Below are positions 50,518 through 56,802 of a DNA stretch of 64,000 nt, one piece after another (position 1 is the stretch's first letter; every line of letters starts with the position of its first letter). The DNA is taken from NCBI RefSeq assembly GCF_001427585.1, contig NZ_LMGY01000012.1, positions 844,201 through 908,200 of the forward strand. The letters run 5' to 3'. The notes beneath the pieces were generated by a model. That model had not been told where the DNA came from, did no database searches, and saw only the letters and a list, made by a program, of their open reading frames with translations. Source of the stretch: Pseudoxanthomonas sp. Root630 (lineage in GTDB: Bacteria > Pseudomonadota > Gammaproteobacteria > Xanthomonadales > Xanthomonadaceae). The translations under genes were made by a program, and so were the position numbers.

Positions 50518-50596
50518 GGCCGGAAGGAAGGGGCGTCGGCGTTGTGTGCATCAGGGCGGGAGCGACGTTCGTTCCCGACTTCCCCTCTCACGCGCA

Positions 50597-50790
50597 CATC
50601 CAATGCTGACCCTTTCCGGGTGTTTCTTCTCACGCCAAGGGTGTCGCGTGGATCTTCCAGGTCCATCGTTCCCCCTTTTTTGGCCTCTCTTCTCTCACTA
50701 AGGTCCAGCGTTGGATGTTGTTGGGCGTTTCTTCTCACACAAAGGGTCAACGTTGACCCTCTTGGGTCCAACGCTGGGTGTTCCGGGACG
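50597..50790. repeat. Degenerate tandem intergenic repeats with palindromic cores
   Basis: A noncoding stretch in which short units recur: TTTCTTCTCAC at 50623-50633 and 50728-50738, a variant CTCTTCTCTCACTAAGG near 50688-50703, each followed by AAGGGT- or AAGGTC-type sequence and a CCA(A/G)CG(T/C)TGG-type core. One core, at 50743-50760, is a perfect 18-base palindrome AGGGTCAACGTTGACCCT. The 50518-50956 gap holds nothing else I can support. Confidence 0.6.
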
Positions 50791-50956
50791 GGGAGGGAAC
50801 AGAGCGGCCCGGCGATGCGGCGGCGTCCCGTTTGGGGGTGGGGCGGTCAGAGGGGCAGGCATGTCGATCCGGGGCATGCTCCTTCGTCGAAAAGGGAAGG
50901 GCCGGACAGGCCAGCCAGCGCGGCGGCCACCGACACGCCACGACCAGGAGCGATGC

Positions 50957-51172
50957 ATGACGACGAACGAGAAGGTGAAAGGCCCGGCTTCCTACTTCCC
51001 CTCGATAGAGAAGCAGTACGGCAAGCCGGTGGAGCACTGGTTCACGGTCCTGGATGCCGTCAGCGACCGGAAGCACATGGAGCAGGTGGCCCTGCTGAAG
51101 ACCGAGCACAAGATGGGCCACGGCCATGCCAATGCCCTGGTGGCGTATCACAAGGCCAAGCGAGGGGGCTAG
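50957..51172 (+). CDS. DUF4287 small protein
   Basis: 71 residues: MTTNEKVKGPASYFPSIEKQ at the start, then YGKPVEHWF and HKMGHGHANALVAYHKAK. The latter is the conserved end of DUF4287 domain proteins. Cytoplasmic, function unknown. The ATG at 50957 has AGGAG upstream; the longer frame comes from the repeat region. The following gap to 51384 holds no convincing gene. Confidence 0.85.
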   Translation: MTTNEKVKGPASYFPSIEKQYGKPVEHWFTVLDAVSDRKHMEQVALLKTEHKMGHGHANALVAYHKAKRGG

Positions 51173-51383
51173 GCAGCGGGTGAGGGGGCTTACACCCCCC
51201 CTGTTCCCGTCTTGTGAGCTGAACCGGGCCGCCCTAAGATCGGGCCGTATCAATGAGGGGGAGCTCACGGTCGTGGGCGAGGGAAGTCGTGGACGGCTCG
51301 GGGGGGTTGCACATCGGTCGTTCTTCAGAAGCTCGGTGGAACGCCGTTAGAGGCGAAGTTCAGGTCAGGCGCAAGGGATTGCA

Positions 51384-51761
51384 GTGAAGATATTCAGTAG
51401 CCCCATCCTCCATATCCAGATCTCTCCCGACCACGTCGTGGGTCGCGTCGTGGGTCAGTCCGGCTCGATCAGACGCGAGTGCGCGGCTCTGGGGCGCGGG
51501 TTGAATGCCGCCGACATTCGCGAAGTTGAGCAGTGCCTGCGGAGTCTCAAGAAGGCGCTAGTCCCGGGATTTTCCCTACGCAAGCCGCGAGCCTTCCTGC
51601 ATTTCCTGCCTGCACAGTTTCCAGTGACTCCAGAGGTGCAGAAGAAGTTTGCGGATGTGGTCTACGCAGCCGGCTTCGATGAGCACCTTCAATCGGTCCA
51701 TGATTCCCTCCACAGTGACGATCAAATCCGTCATTACTTCAGCTCTGGGCATTGGGTTTAG
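51384..51761 (+). CDS. Hypothetical protein, distantly MreB-like N-terminus
   Basis: 125 residues with a GTG start behind AAGGGA. It starts MKIFSSPILHIQISPDHVVG and has KPRAFLHFLPAQFPVTPEVQKKF in the middle. The order of a short strand pair, a conserved KPR-x-hydrophobic strand and a helix recalls small truncated MreB/actin-like proteins annotated in xanthomonads, but this is only an impression. No function assigned. It lies at the upstream border of the cassette region. Confidence 0.55.
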   Translation: MKIFSSPILHIQISPDHVVGRVVGQSGSIRRECAALGRGLNAADIREVEQCLRSLKKALVPGFSLRKPRAFLHFLPAQFPVTPEVQKKFADVVYAAGFDEHLQSVHDSLHSDDQIRHYFSSGHWV

Positions 51762-51887
51762 GTTGACCAGCGGACAGTGCCCAAGCTGGGACGATCGCTG
51801 CATGCTTATGCATCGCATCACCATCGAAGCAACTGGCTGCACGCGGGACGCCGCCATTTTCATCCTGACCCGTTCACAAGGCACTCA

Positions 51888-52346
51888 ATGCGAAACCGAA
51901 TTGTCCCCGCAGCTTGCATCGTCCTGCTGGCCGCCGCCTTCACCGGTTGCACCCGAGAAGATCCCGACTGCGTGGCCGCTGGCAAGGCACTCTCCGATGC
52001 GGCGTATCGCACCCAACTGAAAGACGCCGTCCAGCGCCAGTTCGATGCGGGTGAACTCGGTGAGGTCAACATGCTGGTGAGGCCGGACACGCCGCCCGAC
52101 CTGCCCGGCCGATACGGCGTCGCCGTCGCGCCCGAGTTCGATGCCGTGGCGTCGAAGCCGCTGTACCAGCGCACCCTCTTCGATGCGCGCGGCTACCTGG
52201 TTGCGGTGTTCGTGGGCTGGGCCGCAGGCAAAGGGGCGGTCGTGGATGTGCAGGATTCGGATGGTGAGGTGCCAGTGGATGCCGTCACGCCAACCATCGA
52301 CTATGGCGATGGGGTGTGGTTGATGTGTGCTGCTGGGGAGGGGTGA
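51888..52346 (+). CDS. Small lipoprotein of unknown function
   Basis: 152 residues from the ATG at 51888: MRNRIVPAACIVLLAAAFTGC, a lipoprotein signal with lipobox FTGC. The mature part is acidic with no recognised domain (VDAVTPTIDYGDGVWLMC near the end). The longer ORF start at 51777 would place the signal internally. It ends nine bases before the membrane-protein gene that carries the first attC-like site. Confidence 0.75.
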   Translation: MRNRIVPAACIVLLAAAFTGCTREDPDCVAAGKALSDAAYRTQLKDAVQRQFDAGELGEVNMLVRPDTPPDLPGRYGVAVAPEFDAVASKPLYQRTLFDARGYLVAVFVGWAAGKGAVVDVQDSDGEVPVDAVTPTIDYGDGVWLMCAAGEG

Positions 52347-52355
52347 GGCAACGTC

Positions 52356-52658
52356 ATGGCCGGAACCTTTGCAAGGCTTGAGACGAATCTCCGCAGGGCG
52401 GCCTGCGTCCTGCTGGTGGAGATCATCGGTGGCCTGCTGCTCTTTTTCTTGTTGCCGCTGTTCGGTGTCGAACGGGACTGGATTGTCCTCTTCATCTGGA
52501 CAATCAATCTGCCGGCCGCGTGGTTCCTGGCGCGGGCGGCCAAGCAACAAGGACGCAATCCATGGCTTCATGGCCTCACTTCAATTCCTCCGCTTTTGGC
52601 GCTGCTCAATCTCCTGGCCATGTCGGCCGGCTCCAGGAGCTATGGCAATAAGGCCTAA
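52356..52658 (+). CDS. Cassette-borne hypothetical membrane protein
   Basis: 100 residues with two or three hydrophobic segments (VLLVEIIGGLLLFFLLPLFG, IVLFIWTINLPAAWFLA, SIPPLLALLNLLAMSAG). The stop TAA lies inside the first box of the following attC-like site, a hallmark of cassette genes. No family recognised. It may have entered together with the lipoprotein just upstream, since no attC-like site separates them. Confidence 0.75.
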   Translation: MAGTFARLETNLRRAACVLLVEIIGGLLLFFLLPLFGVERDWIVLFIWTINLPAAWFLARAAKQQGRNPWLHGLTSIPPLLALLNLLAMSAGSRSYGNKA

Positions 52659-52713
52659 CCATTCATTCAAGCTGATACCGACCTGCGAGTCGGCCTAACC
52701 CAGGCGTCAGGGC
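52653..52713 (+). repeat. attC-like site 1
   Basis: Starts GCCTAAC (52653-52659), continues CATTCATTCAAGC, a loop region with a dyad CCGACCTGCGAGTCGG, then CCTAACCCAGGC and ends GTCAGGGC (52706-52713). Layout and length match attC sites; the right-hand box deviates from GTTRRRY at two positions, and its variant is mirrored in the left box of site 2. Confidence 0.8.
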
Positions 52714-52719
52714 GCACCT

Positions 52720-53163
52720 ATGGCATTGAGGCGAATCAAACTTTCACTTCACCGCGGTCACGCTCTCGAGCTCACGCGTGTTTCCGTCGGAAAGGCAAAG
52801 CTCGTATACGTTCTAATTACGGACAAGAAGATCAAGTACAGCAACGGGAAGAAATCGCGTATTGCGTACATCGGTACTACGGAGAAAGGCAACGCTCGCA
52901 TTGCGCAGAGTGTCGCGGCCCGAGCCGAGGACATCTTTGACATTCGAGGAGTGCATTCCTTTCACGCACGAATCATTACCTGCAGGCCCCGCAGGAACGT
53001 CAAGACATGGCGCCAGTTGGAACGGGCGTTGTTGATCAAATTCAAGGAAATGTTTGGCGAGGTTCCGTACTGCAATATCCAAGGAAAGAACATCAGTCGC
53101 TTCAAAGAGTTCAATTATTTTGCCGAGGCTGGTGTGCAGGCGACCATTGAGGAGCTTTCATAG
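52720..53163 (+). CDS. Cassette-borne GIY-YIG-like domain protein
   Basis: 147 residues. KLVYVLITDKKIKYSNG and RIAYIGTTEKGNARI take the place of the GIY and YIG strands, and WRQLERALLIKFKEMFGEVP followed by CNIQGKNIS that of the conserved Glu and Asn helices. This suggests a GIY-YIG nuclease-like fold, though the typical Tyr/Arg set should be checked. Very basic N-terminus (RRIKLSLHRGH). G+C near 50 percent, far below the chromosome, so recent acquisition is likely. Starts seven bases after attC-like site 1. Confidence 0.65.
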   Translation: MALRRIKLSLHRGHALELTRVSVGKAKLVYVLITDKKIKYSNGKKSRIAYIGTTEKGNARIAQSVAARAEDIFDIRGVHSFHARIITCRPRRNVKTWRQLERALLIKFKEMFGEVPYCNIQGKNISRFKEFNYFAEAGVQATIEELS

Positions 53164-53166
53164 TGC

Positions 53167-53228
53167 GCCCTGATAGTTCATGCAAGCCGAATCCGCCTCG
53201 CGGGGCGGCCTAACTCAGGCGTTAACGC
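53167..53228 (+). repeat. attC-like site 2
   Basis: Starts GCCCTGA (53167-53173), then TTCATGCAAGCCGA, a GC-rich dyad CCGCCTCGCGGGGCGG, CCTAACTCAGGC and ends GTTAACGC (53221-53228). The left box pairs with the variant right box of site 1, as expected for a cassette that circularised and inserted there. Confidence 0.85.
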
Positions 53229-53229
53229 C

Positions 53230-53790
53230 ATGATTGTTTCATACGTGCTAGCAGTAATGATCTCTTCCTCCGATGCCAAGACTGTTCCGGGAGATTGCTT
53301 GCAGAATTCCTGGCCTACGAACTACGAGGTGTCTCAGTCGGTGACGTTTGCCGAGCTCCAGGATATCTATTTGCGCGAGGTGCCTGGAGCATTTATGTCG
53401 CAGCAGACAATTTCGCGTGCTGAGTCTGTTGCCCGACACCGAGGTCAGGAAAATTGGAAGGCGCAAGCGGAAGCGATCGGGGATGCGGTCTACATAACTC
53501 AACTTCATCAAATTGAAGCGCGTTGCGGATCAAGTCTTGACGCTGAGCACGGAGCCGCCGGTCTGATCGAACAGGCTTATGCGAGAGTGTTGGCGCACAC
53601 CAATCTGAGGCACGACGCTGTGGCTGCTGGAGCGCTCCTGCCAGAGCATTTCTCCGTCAACCTTACGCCTCGTATAGCGATTGTTGGCTTGTCAGTGCAC
53701 TGCTCCGGATCGACTCCTGCGCTGGCGTCTTTCTTGGCTCGTGCGTCCATCCCTTGCGGGCAGTTGCAGGGGGCAAAGGATGGACGCTAA
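53230..53790 (+). CDS. Cassette-borne hypothetical protein
   Basis: 186 residues. The first 17 are hydrophobic (MIVSYVLAVMISSSDAK) and may be a weak signal peptide; the rest is soluble with four cysteines and no domain I recognise. The ATG follows attC-like site 2 by one base, and the stop TAA lies in the left box of site 3. G+C is low compared with the chromosome. Confidence 0.7.
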   Translation: MIVSYVLAVMISSSDAKTVPGDCLQNSWPTNYEVSQSVTFAELQDIYLREVPGAFMSQQTISRAESVARHRGQENWKAQAEAIGDAVYITQLHQIEARCGSSLDAEHGAAGLIEQAYARVLAHTNLRHDAVAAGALLPEHFSVNLTPRIAIVGLSVHCSGSTPALASFLARASIPCGQLQGAKDGR

Positions 53791-53845
53791 CAATTCATTC
53801 AAGCCGAACCCGCGTCGCGGATCGGCCTGACCCAGACGTCTGGCG
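53785..53845 (+). repeat. attC-like site 3
   Basis: Starts CGCTAAC (53785-53791), then AATTCATTCAAGCCGA, nearly the same as textbook attC left halves. The centre reads CCCGCGTCGCGGATCGG and the right end is CCTGACCCAGAC followed by GTCTGGCG (53838-53845). Confidence 0.85.
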
Positions 53846-53854
53846 CCACTGCAT

Positions 53855-54136
53855 ATGCCCGCGAGCCTGCTGACAGAGATTCTTTTCCGTGGCGTCTTCG
53901 AGGTCGTTCTCTATGGCCTTGGCTATGTCATTGGTTGGCTGGTTGTCCCCACCTTCACTCTCGGTCGCTACTGTGTTGAGCCTTGGGACTTCAAGAGCCG
54001 CAAGAAGTCGAAGAGCCATTCCCGGCGGCAGCATCCCAAACAGATCTCGGCGGACGCGGCATGCAGCATCGGTCTCGTCACCCTGGCGGTCGCGTTAACG
54101 GCCATGTACTTCATCTGGCGTGCCATAGACGCCTAG
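53855..54136 (+). CDS. Cassette-borne small membrane protein
   Basis: 93 residues. Two hydrophobic segments (VFEVVLYGLGYVIGWLVVPT and IGLVTLAVALTAMYFIW) are joined by a basic loop (KSRKKSKSHSRRQHPK). Such small two-span proteins are common cassette products. The stop TAG lies inside the left box of attC-like site 4. Function unknown. Confidence 0.7.
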   Translation: MPASLLTEILFRGVFEVVLYGLGYVIGWLVVPTFTLGRYCVEPWDFKSRKKSKSHSRRQHPKQISADAACSIGLVTLAVALTAMYFIWRAIDA

Positions 54137-54190
54137 CATTTCGTTGAAGCCGAGACCGCTTCGTGGGTCGACCTTATCTACGCATCAGGC
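54131..54190 (+). repeat. attC-like site 4 (degenerate)
   Basis: Starts GCCTAGC (54131-54137), then ATTTCGTTGAAGCCGA, centre GACCGCTTCGTGGGTCG, right part ACCTTATCTACGC and end ATCAGGC (54184-54190). It has more mismatches than the other three, so it may be inactive. Confidence 0.7.
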
Positions 54191-54198
54191 GGTTCATC

Positions 54199-54360
54199 GT
54201 GTATCCACGCAAACTGGCCAAGGCGCTGCTTCTCGTTTCTTCAGTCCTGGTGGCCTCGTGCGCTACCCGGGCCAGGGCGGTAGACACGCCCGCTGACATT
54301 CCATTGCCAAACTGTTCCGCTGGCGGCGCCATCCGATGCGACGAAGGATGCGCATCCTGA
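54199..54360 (+). CDS. Very small putative lipoprotein, last cassette gene
   Basis: 53 residues from a GTG at 54199, eight bases after attC-like site 4: MYPRKLAKALLLVSSVLVASC is a lipoprotein signal with lipobox VASC. Only about 32 residues follow. No attC-like site follows it, so the cassette is truncated or the gene is a remnant. Confidence 0.45.
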   Translation: MYPRKLAKALLLVSSVLVASCATRARAVDTPADIPLPNCSAGGAIRCDEGCAS

Positions 54361-54411
54361 GTCCCGGTATGACCGTAATCGCACGATCTCCGATGACACG
54401 TAGGGCCGTAG

Positions 54412-54440
54412 GCTGGGTTGGAGCGAAGCGCAAACCCAGC
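54412..54440. repeat. Short inverted repeat, common xanthomonad intergenic type
   Basis: GCTGGGTTGGAGCGAAGC followed by GCAAACCCAGC. The GCTGGGTT/AACCCAGC arms form a hairpin around a GAGCGAAGC-type loop. I recall similar GGCTGGGTT-GAGCGAAGC elements scattered in xanthomonad genomes; copy number here was not counted. Confidence 0.5.
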
Positions 54441-54481
54441 ATCGCGCTGTGCCAAGCGGTGATCGCATCCGGTCTCCCGAC

Positions 54482-54646
54482 AGCAAAAGGCCCGCATCCG
54501 CGGGTCTTGTCGTTACCGAGGTGGAGCAGTTCGCGTCAAACCGCTTCGAAGCGATTCGCCGCCACGTTCGTCCTGGCTTTCGCCGGGTCCCAGATGCGGC
54601 CGTTCATAGCGATGTAGACGCCGGATGGCAGCGACTGCCCTGCGCC
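54482..54646 (-). pseudogene. Duplicated 3' fragment of the asparaginase-like gene plus its terminator
   Basis: These 165 bases match 55172-55336 without gaps (constant offset of 690 bases) at roughly 85-90 percent identity by eye. On the minus strand it encodes the last 36-37 codons of the gene at 55226-55711, with IAMNGRIWDP and NVAANRFEAV preserved, the stop at 54536-54538 and a decayed copy of the terminator at 54485-54510. It has no start or upstream part, so it is a non-functional fragment. The copies flank the GNAT gene as direct repeats. Confidence 0.9.
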
Positions 54647-54719
54647 GAGCGGAGATTCAGCTCAGAGAAGGTATCCTGCCTCCCGCTTCCGGCCTGTCTC
54701 CCTTCGCCCAGGCCGCGAC

Positions 54720-55136
54720 ATGGCCTGGCTTGACTCGGGTGTGCGGCCATCGCACCCACGTGGACCCTCATTGAAAGCAACCCCCCTCCAATGGAAAACA
54801 GACTGGCGCTTCGAGGAGAGCCAGCAGCGGCGGCACTATGTCATCGAGCCATGGCTCGATGGCCGCCGGGTAGGTCGCGCCCATGGCTGGTTCGAGTCCG
54901 GAGAGCGCTTTGTGCTGGAGAAGATCGAGATCGATTCAAGACAGCGCTCCCGCGGCTATGGAAGTACGGTGATTGAACAGCTACGGCAGAAGGCGCGTGA
55001 CGAGGGGTGTCGCGAGCTGGTGATCAACAATGTGCGTTCCAGCAACCACAGGGCCATCTCGCTCTATGAGGCCCTGGGTGCAAAGGCCATCCCGCTGTCG
55101 GCAAGCCTCTGCGCATTCGCCATTTCACCGCCGTAG
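54720..55136 (+). CDS. GNAT-family N-acetyltransferase
   Basis: 138 residues. The acetyl-CoA motif is RQRSRGYGSTVIEQLRQKAR, and ELVINNVRSSNHRAISLYEALGA forms the usual beta5-alpha4 end. The N-terminus is uncertain: the ATG at 54720 adds about 15 poorly conserved residues, and a TTG at 54771 is an alternative. Substrate unknown. It lies between the duplicated asparaginase ends, so it came in with, or was trapped by, that rearrangement. Confidence 0.8.
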   Translation: MAWLDSGVRPSHPRGPSLKATPLQWKTDWRFEESQQRRHYVIEPWLDGRRVGRAHGWFESGERFVLEKIEIDSRQRSRGYGSTVIEQLRQKARDEGCRELVINNVRSSNHRAISLYEALGAKAIPLSASLCAFAISPP

Positions 55137-55174
55137 GTCATAAGGGTGGGGGAACATGCCTTCTTCCGCAGAGC

Positions 55175-55200
55175 AAAAGGCCCGCATCCGCGGGCCTTTT
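55175..55200. terminator. Bidirectional terminator between the GNAT and asparaginase-like genes
   Basis: Perfect 11-base stem AAAAGGCCCGC/GCGGGCCTTTT with an ATCC loop. A/T tails on both sides let it serve both convergent genes. A degenerate copy lies at 54485-54510. Confidence 0.9.
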
Positions 55201-55225
55201 CGTTGCCGGGCTGAAGCAGGTCGCC

Positions 55226-55711
55226 TCAAACCGCCTCGAAGCGATTCGCCGCCACGTTCTTCCTGACCTTCGCCGGGTCCCAGATGCGGCCGTTCATGGC
55301 GATGTAGACGCCGGTCGGCAGTGACTGCACCGCACCGATCGCGCAGCCGATGTTGAACTCCGCGTCCGAGCCGCGGAAGCGGGCCGGGCTGAGCGCGCCG
55401 GTCATCACGATGGTCTTGTCCGGGATGGAGGCCAGCACGTGGCCGGTCTGCACCATGCTGTCGGTGCCGTGGGTGACCAGCACGTGCTTGGTCGGTTGTG
55501 CGGCGATGGTCGCGCGGATCAGTTCGCGGTCCTCGTCGGTGATGTGCAGCGAATCCTTGCGCAGGATCGGGATGACCGTGAAACGGAACGTCACCCCCAG
55601 CTCGCGCAGGATCATGCCGATCTGCGGGTCGCCGATCTGGTAATCCGACTTGTCGTCGAAGTAGATCTTGTCGATCGTGCCACCGGTGGTGACGATCAGC
55701 AGCTCTTCCAT
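55226..55711 (-). CDS. Half-length asparaginase-domain protein
   Basis: 161 residues, only the N-terminal domain of type I/II asparaginases, which are about 330. TTGGTIDK at residues 8-15 holds the nucleophilic threonine, and VTHGTDSMVQTG near 78-90 the second Thr-Lys-Asp region (the lysine position here is Ser/Met, so catalysis is doubtful). It ends NVAANRFEAV. Short asparaginase-domain proteins of this size are annotated in many proteobacteria, so this is probably natural. Its 3' end is duplicated 690 bases away. Confidence 0.82.
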   Translation of the reverse strand: MEELLIVTTGGTIDKIYFDDKSDYQIGDPQIGMILRELGVTFRFTVIPILRKDSLHITDEDRELIRATIAAQPTKHVLVTHGTDSMVQTGHVLASIPDKTIVMTGALSPARFRGSDAEFNIGCAIGAVQSLPTGVYIAMNGRIWDPAKVRKNVAANRFEAV

Positions 55712-55797
55712 CTGGGTACTCCTGCCGGCGCGCCTGGCGCCCGGCTTTGAATGCGGTCGTGGATGCGATTATCGCCGCATCCGGAGGCTGGCGCGCA

Positions 55798-56130
55798 TCA
55801 CGCCTTCTTGCCGAACCGTTTGGCGAAGGCCGGCCAACTGGTGGCGATCACGATGCCGATCGACAGCACGATGCCGCCCCACGCGAATTTCGCCTTCACC
55901 GGGTCGGCCCACGCGACCATCACCGCATGCGAGAACCAGAACAGCGCAGCGACGCCCGCCCAGAAGGCGGCCGTGCGCCGGCGCGTCATCACGCCGATCA
56001 TCAGCAACAGCGGCGGCAGCGAGAACACCAGCAGCGCCAGCGTGTACTGGCGGTCGCCGAAGAACCACACCGCGTAGAGGACGGCCAGCAACTGCAACAG
56101 GCCGGCCAGGACCAGGCGCGAGCGTTCCAT
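55798..56130 (-). CDS. DUF2069 membrane protein
   Basis: 110 residues with four hydrophobic spans (LVLAGLLQLLAVLYAVWFF, LALLVFSLPPLLLMIGVM, FWAGVAALFWFSHAVMVAW, GIVLSIGIVIATSW). The order and the FWFSHAVMVAWADP stretch fit DUF2069, often found next to wrbA in gammaproteobacteria. Its ATG overlaps the wrbA stop (TGATG). Confidence 0.85.
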   Translation of the reverse strand: MERSRLVLAGLLQLLAVLYAVWFFGDRQYTLALLVFSLPPLLLMIGVMTRRRTAAFWAGVAALFWFSHAVMVAWADPVKAKFAWGGIVLSIGIVIATSWPAFAKRFGKKA

Positions 56131-56726
56131 CAGCGCACCTCCAGCCGACGGGCGATATCGGCCACGCGGCGACCGAGCGCGCGCGCGAGTGCGGCCTCCT
56201 CCTCGCTGGGATGCGGATCGTCTTCGCCGCCGGCCACGTGGCTGGCGCCGTAGGGCGTGCCGCCCGTGCGGGTGGTGCTGAGTTGCGGTTCGGTGAAGGG
56301 AATGCCGACGATCACGCAGCCGTGGTGGAGCAGCGGCACCTGCATCGACAGCAGCGTGGATTCCTGCCCGCCGTGCTGGGTGGCGGTGGAGGTGAACACC
56401 GCCGCCGGCTTGCCGACCAGCGTACCGCTGGCCCATTCGGCGCCGAGTCCATCGATGAAATGCTTGACCGGGGCGGCCATGTTGCCGAAACGGGTGGGGC
56501 TGCCCAGCACCAGGCCGGCGCACTCGGCCAGGTCCTGCCGGTCCACGTAGGGCGCGCCGTCCTCGGGCACCGGCGGGGCCGCTTGCTGCGTCACCGCGGC
56601 CACCGGCGGCACGCTGCGGAGGCGGGCCATCATGCCGTCGACCTCGCCCACGCCGCGCGCGATCTGCCGGGCCAGCTTCGCCACGGAACCGCCGCGGCTG
56701 TAGTAGAGCACCAGGATCTCGGGCAT
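56130..56726 (-). CDS. wrbA: NAD(P)H:quinone oxidoreductase WrbA
   Basis: 198 residues, flavodoxin fold. LVLYYSRGGSVAKLARQIA binds the FMN phosphate, GSPTRFGNMAAPVKHFID and TATQHGGQESTLLS are WrbA signatures, and GGTPYGASHVAG is the conserved C-terminal loop. It reduces quinones by two electrons and limits redox cycling. Coupled to the DUF2069 gene. Confidence 0.95.
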   Translation of the reverse strand: MPEILVLYYSRGGSVAKLARQIARGVGEVDGMMARLRSVPPVAAVTQQAAPPVPEDGAPYVDRQDLAECAGLVLGSPTRFGNMAAPVKHFIDGLGAEWASGTLVGKPAAVFTSTATQHGGQESTLLSMQVPLLHHGCVIVGIPFTEPQLSTTRTGGTPYGASHVAGGEDDPHPSEEEAALARALGRRVADIARRLEVR

Positions 56727-56802
56727 GGGCCGTCTTCGTCGTTCGGGGAGCGCCTAGTATCGGCGATGTCGTGCCCTTGGCCTATCGGTTACCCTTCCGC
56801 CC

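Larger units (their letters stand above)
52347..54190. mobile_element. attC-bearing gene-cassette cluster without integrase (CALIN-type)
   Basis: Four imperfect 60-62-base dyads of attC type follow four consecutive short plus-strand genes. Each dyad begins with a GCCTAAC-like box that overlaps or closely follows the gene's stop and ends with a GTTAGGC-like box a few bases before the next start. Internal (A/G)TTCAAGC and CGGCCTAAC-like boxes are shared. This is the head-to-tail cassette layout of integrons. No tyrosine recombinase of IntI type is in the window, so the array is an integrase-less remnant or the far end of a larger array. Confidence 0.82.

Noticed and set aside
51126-51350. Small plus-strand frame of 74 codons between DUF4287 and the next gene
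   Set aside because: Starts inside the DUF4287 gene in another frame, with no ribosome-binding site and no recognisable sequence.
51888-54360. Search for an integron integrase near the attC-like sites
   Set aside because: No frame in or near the array shows tyrosine recombinase motifs, and none was seen elsewhere in the window.
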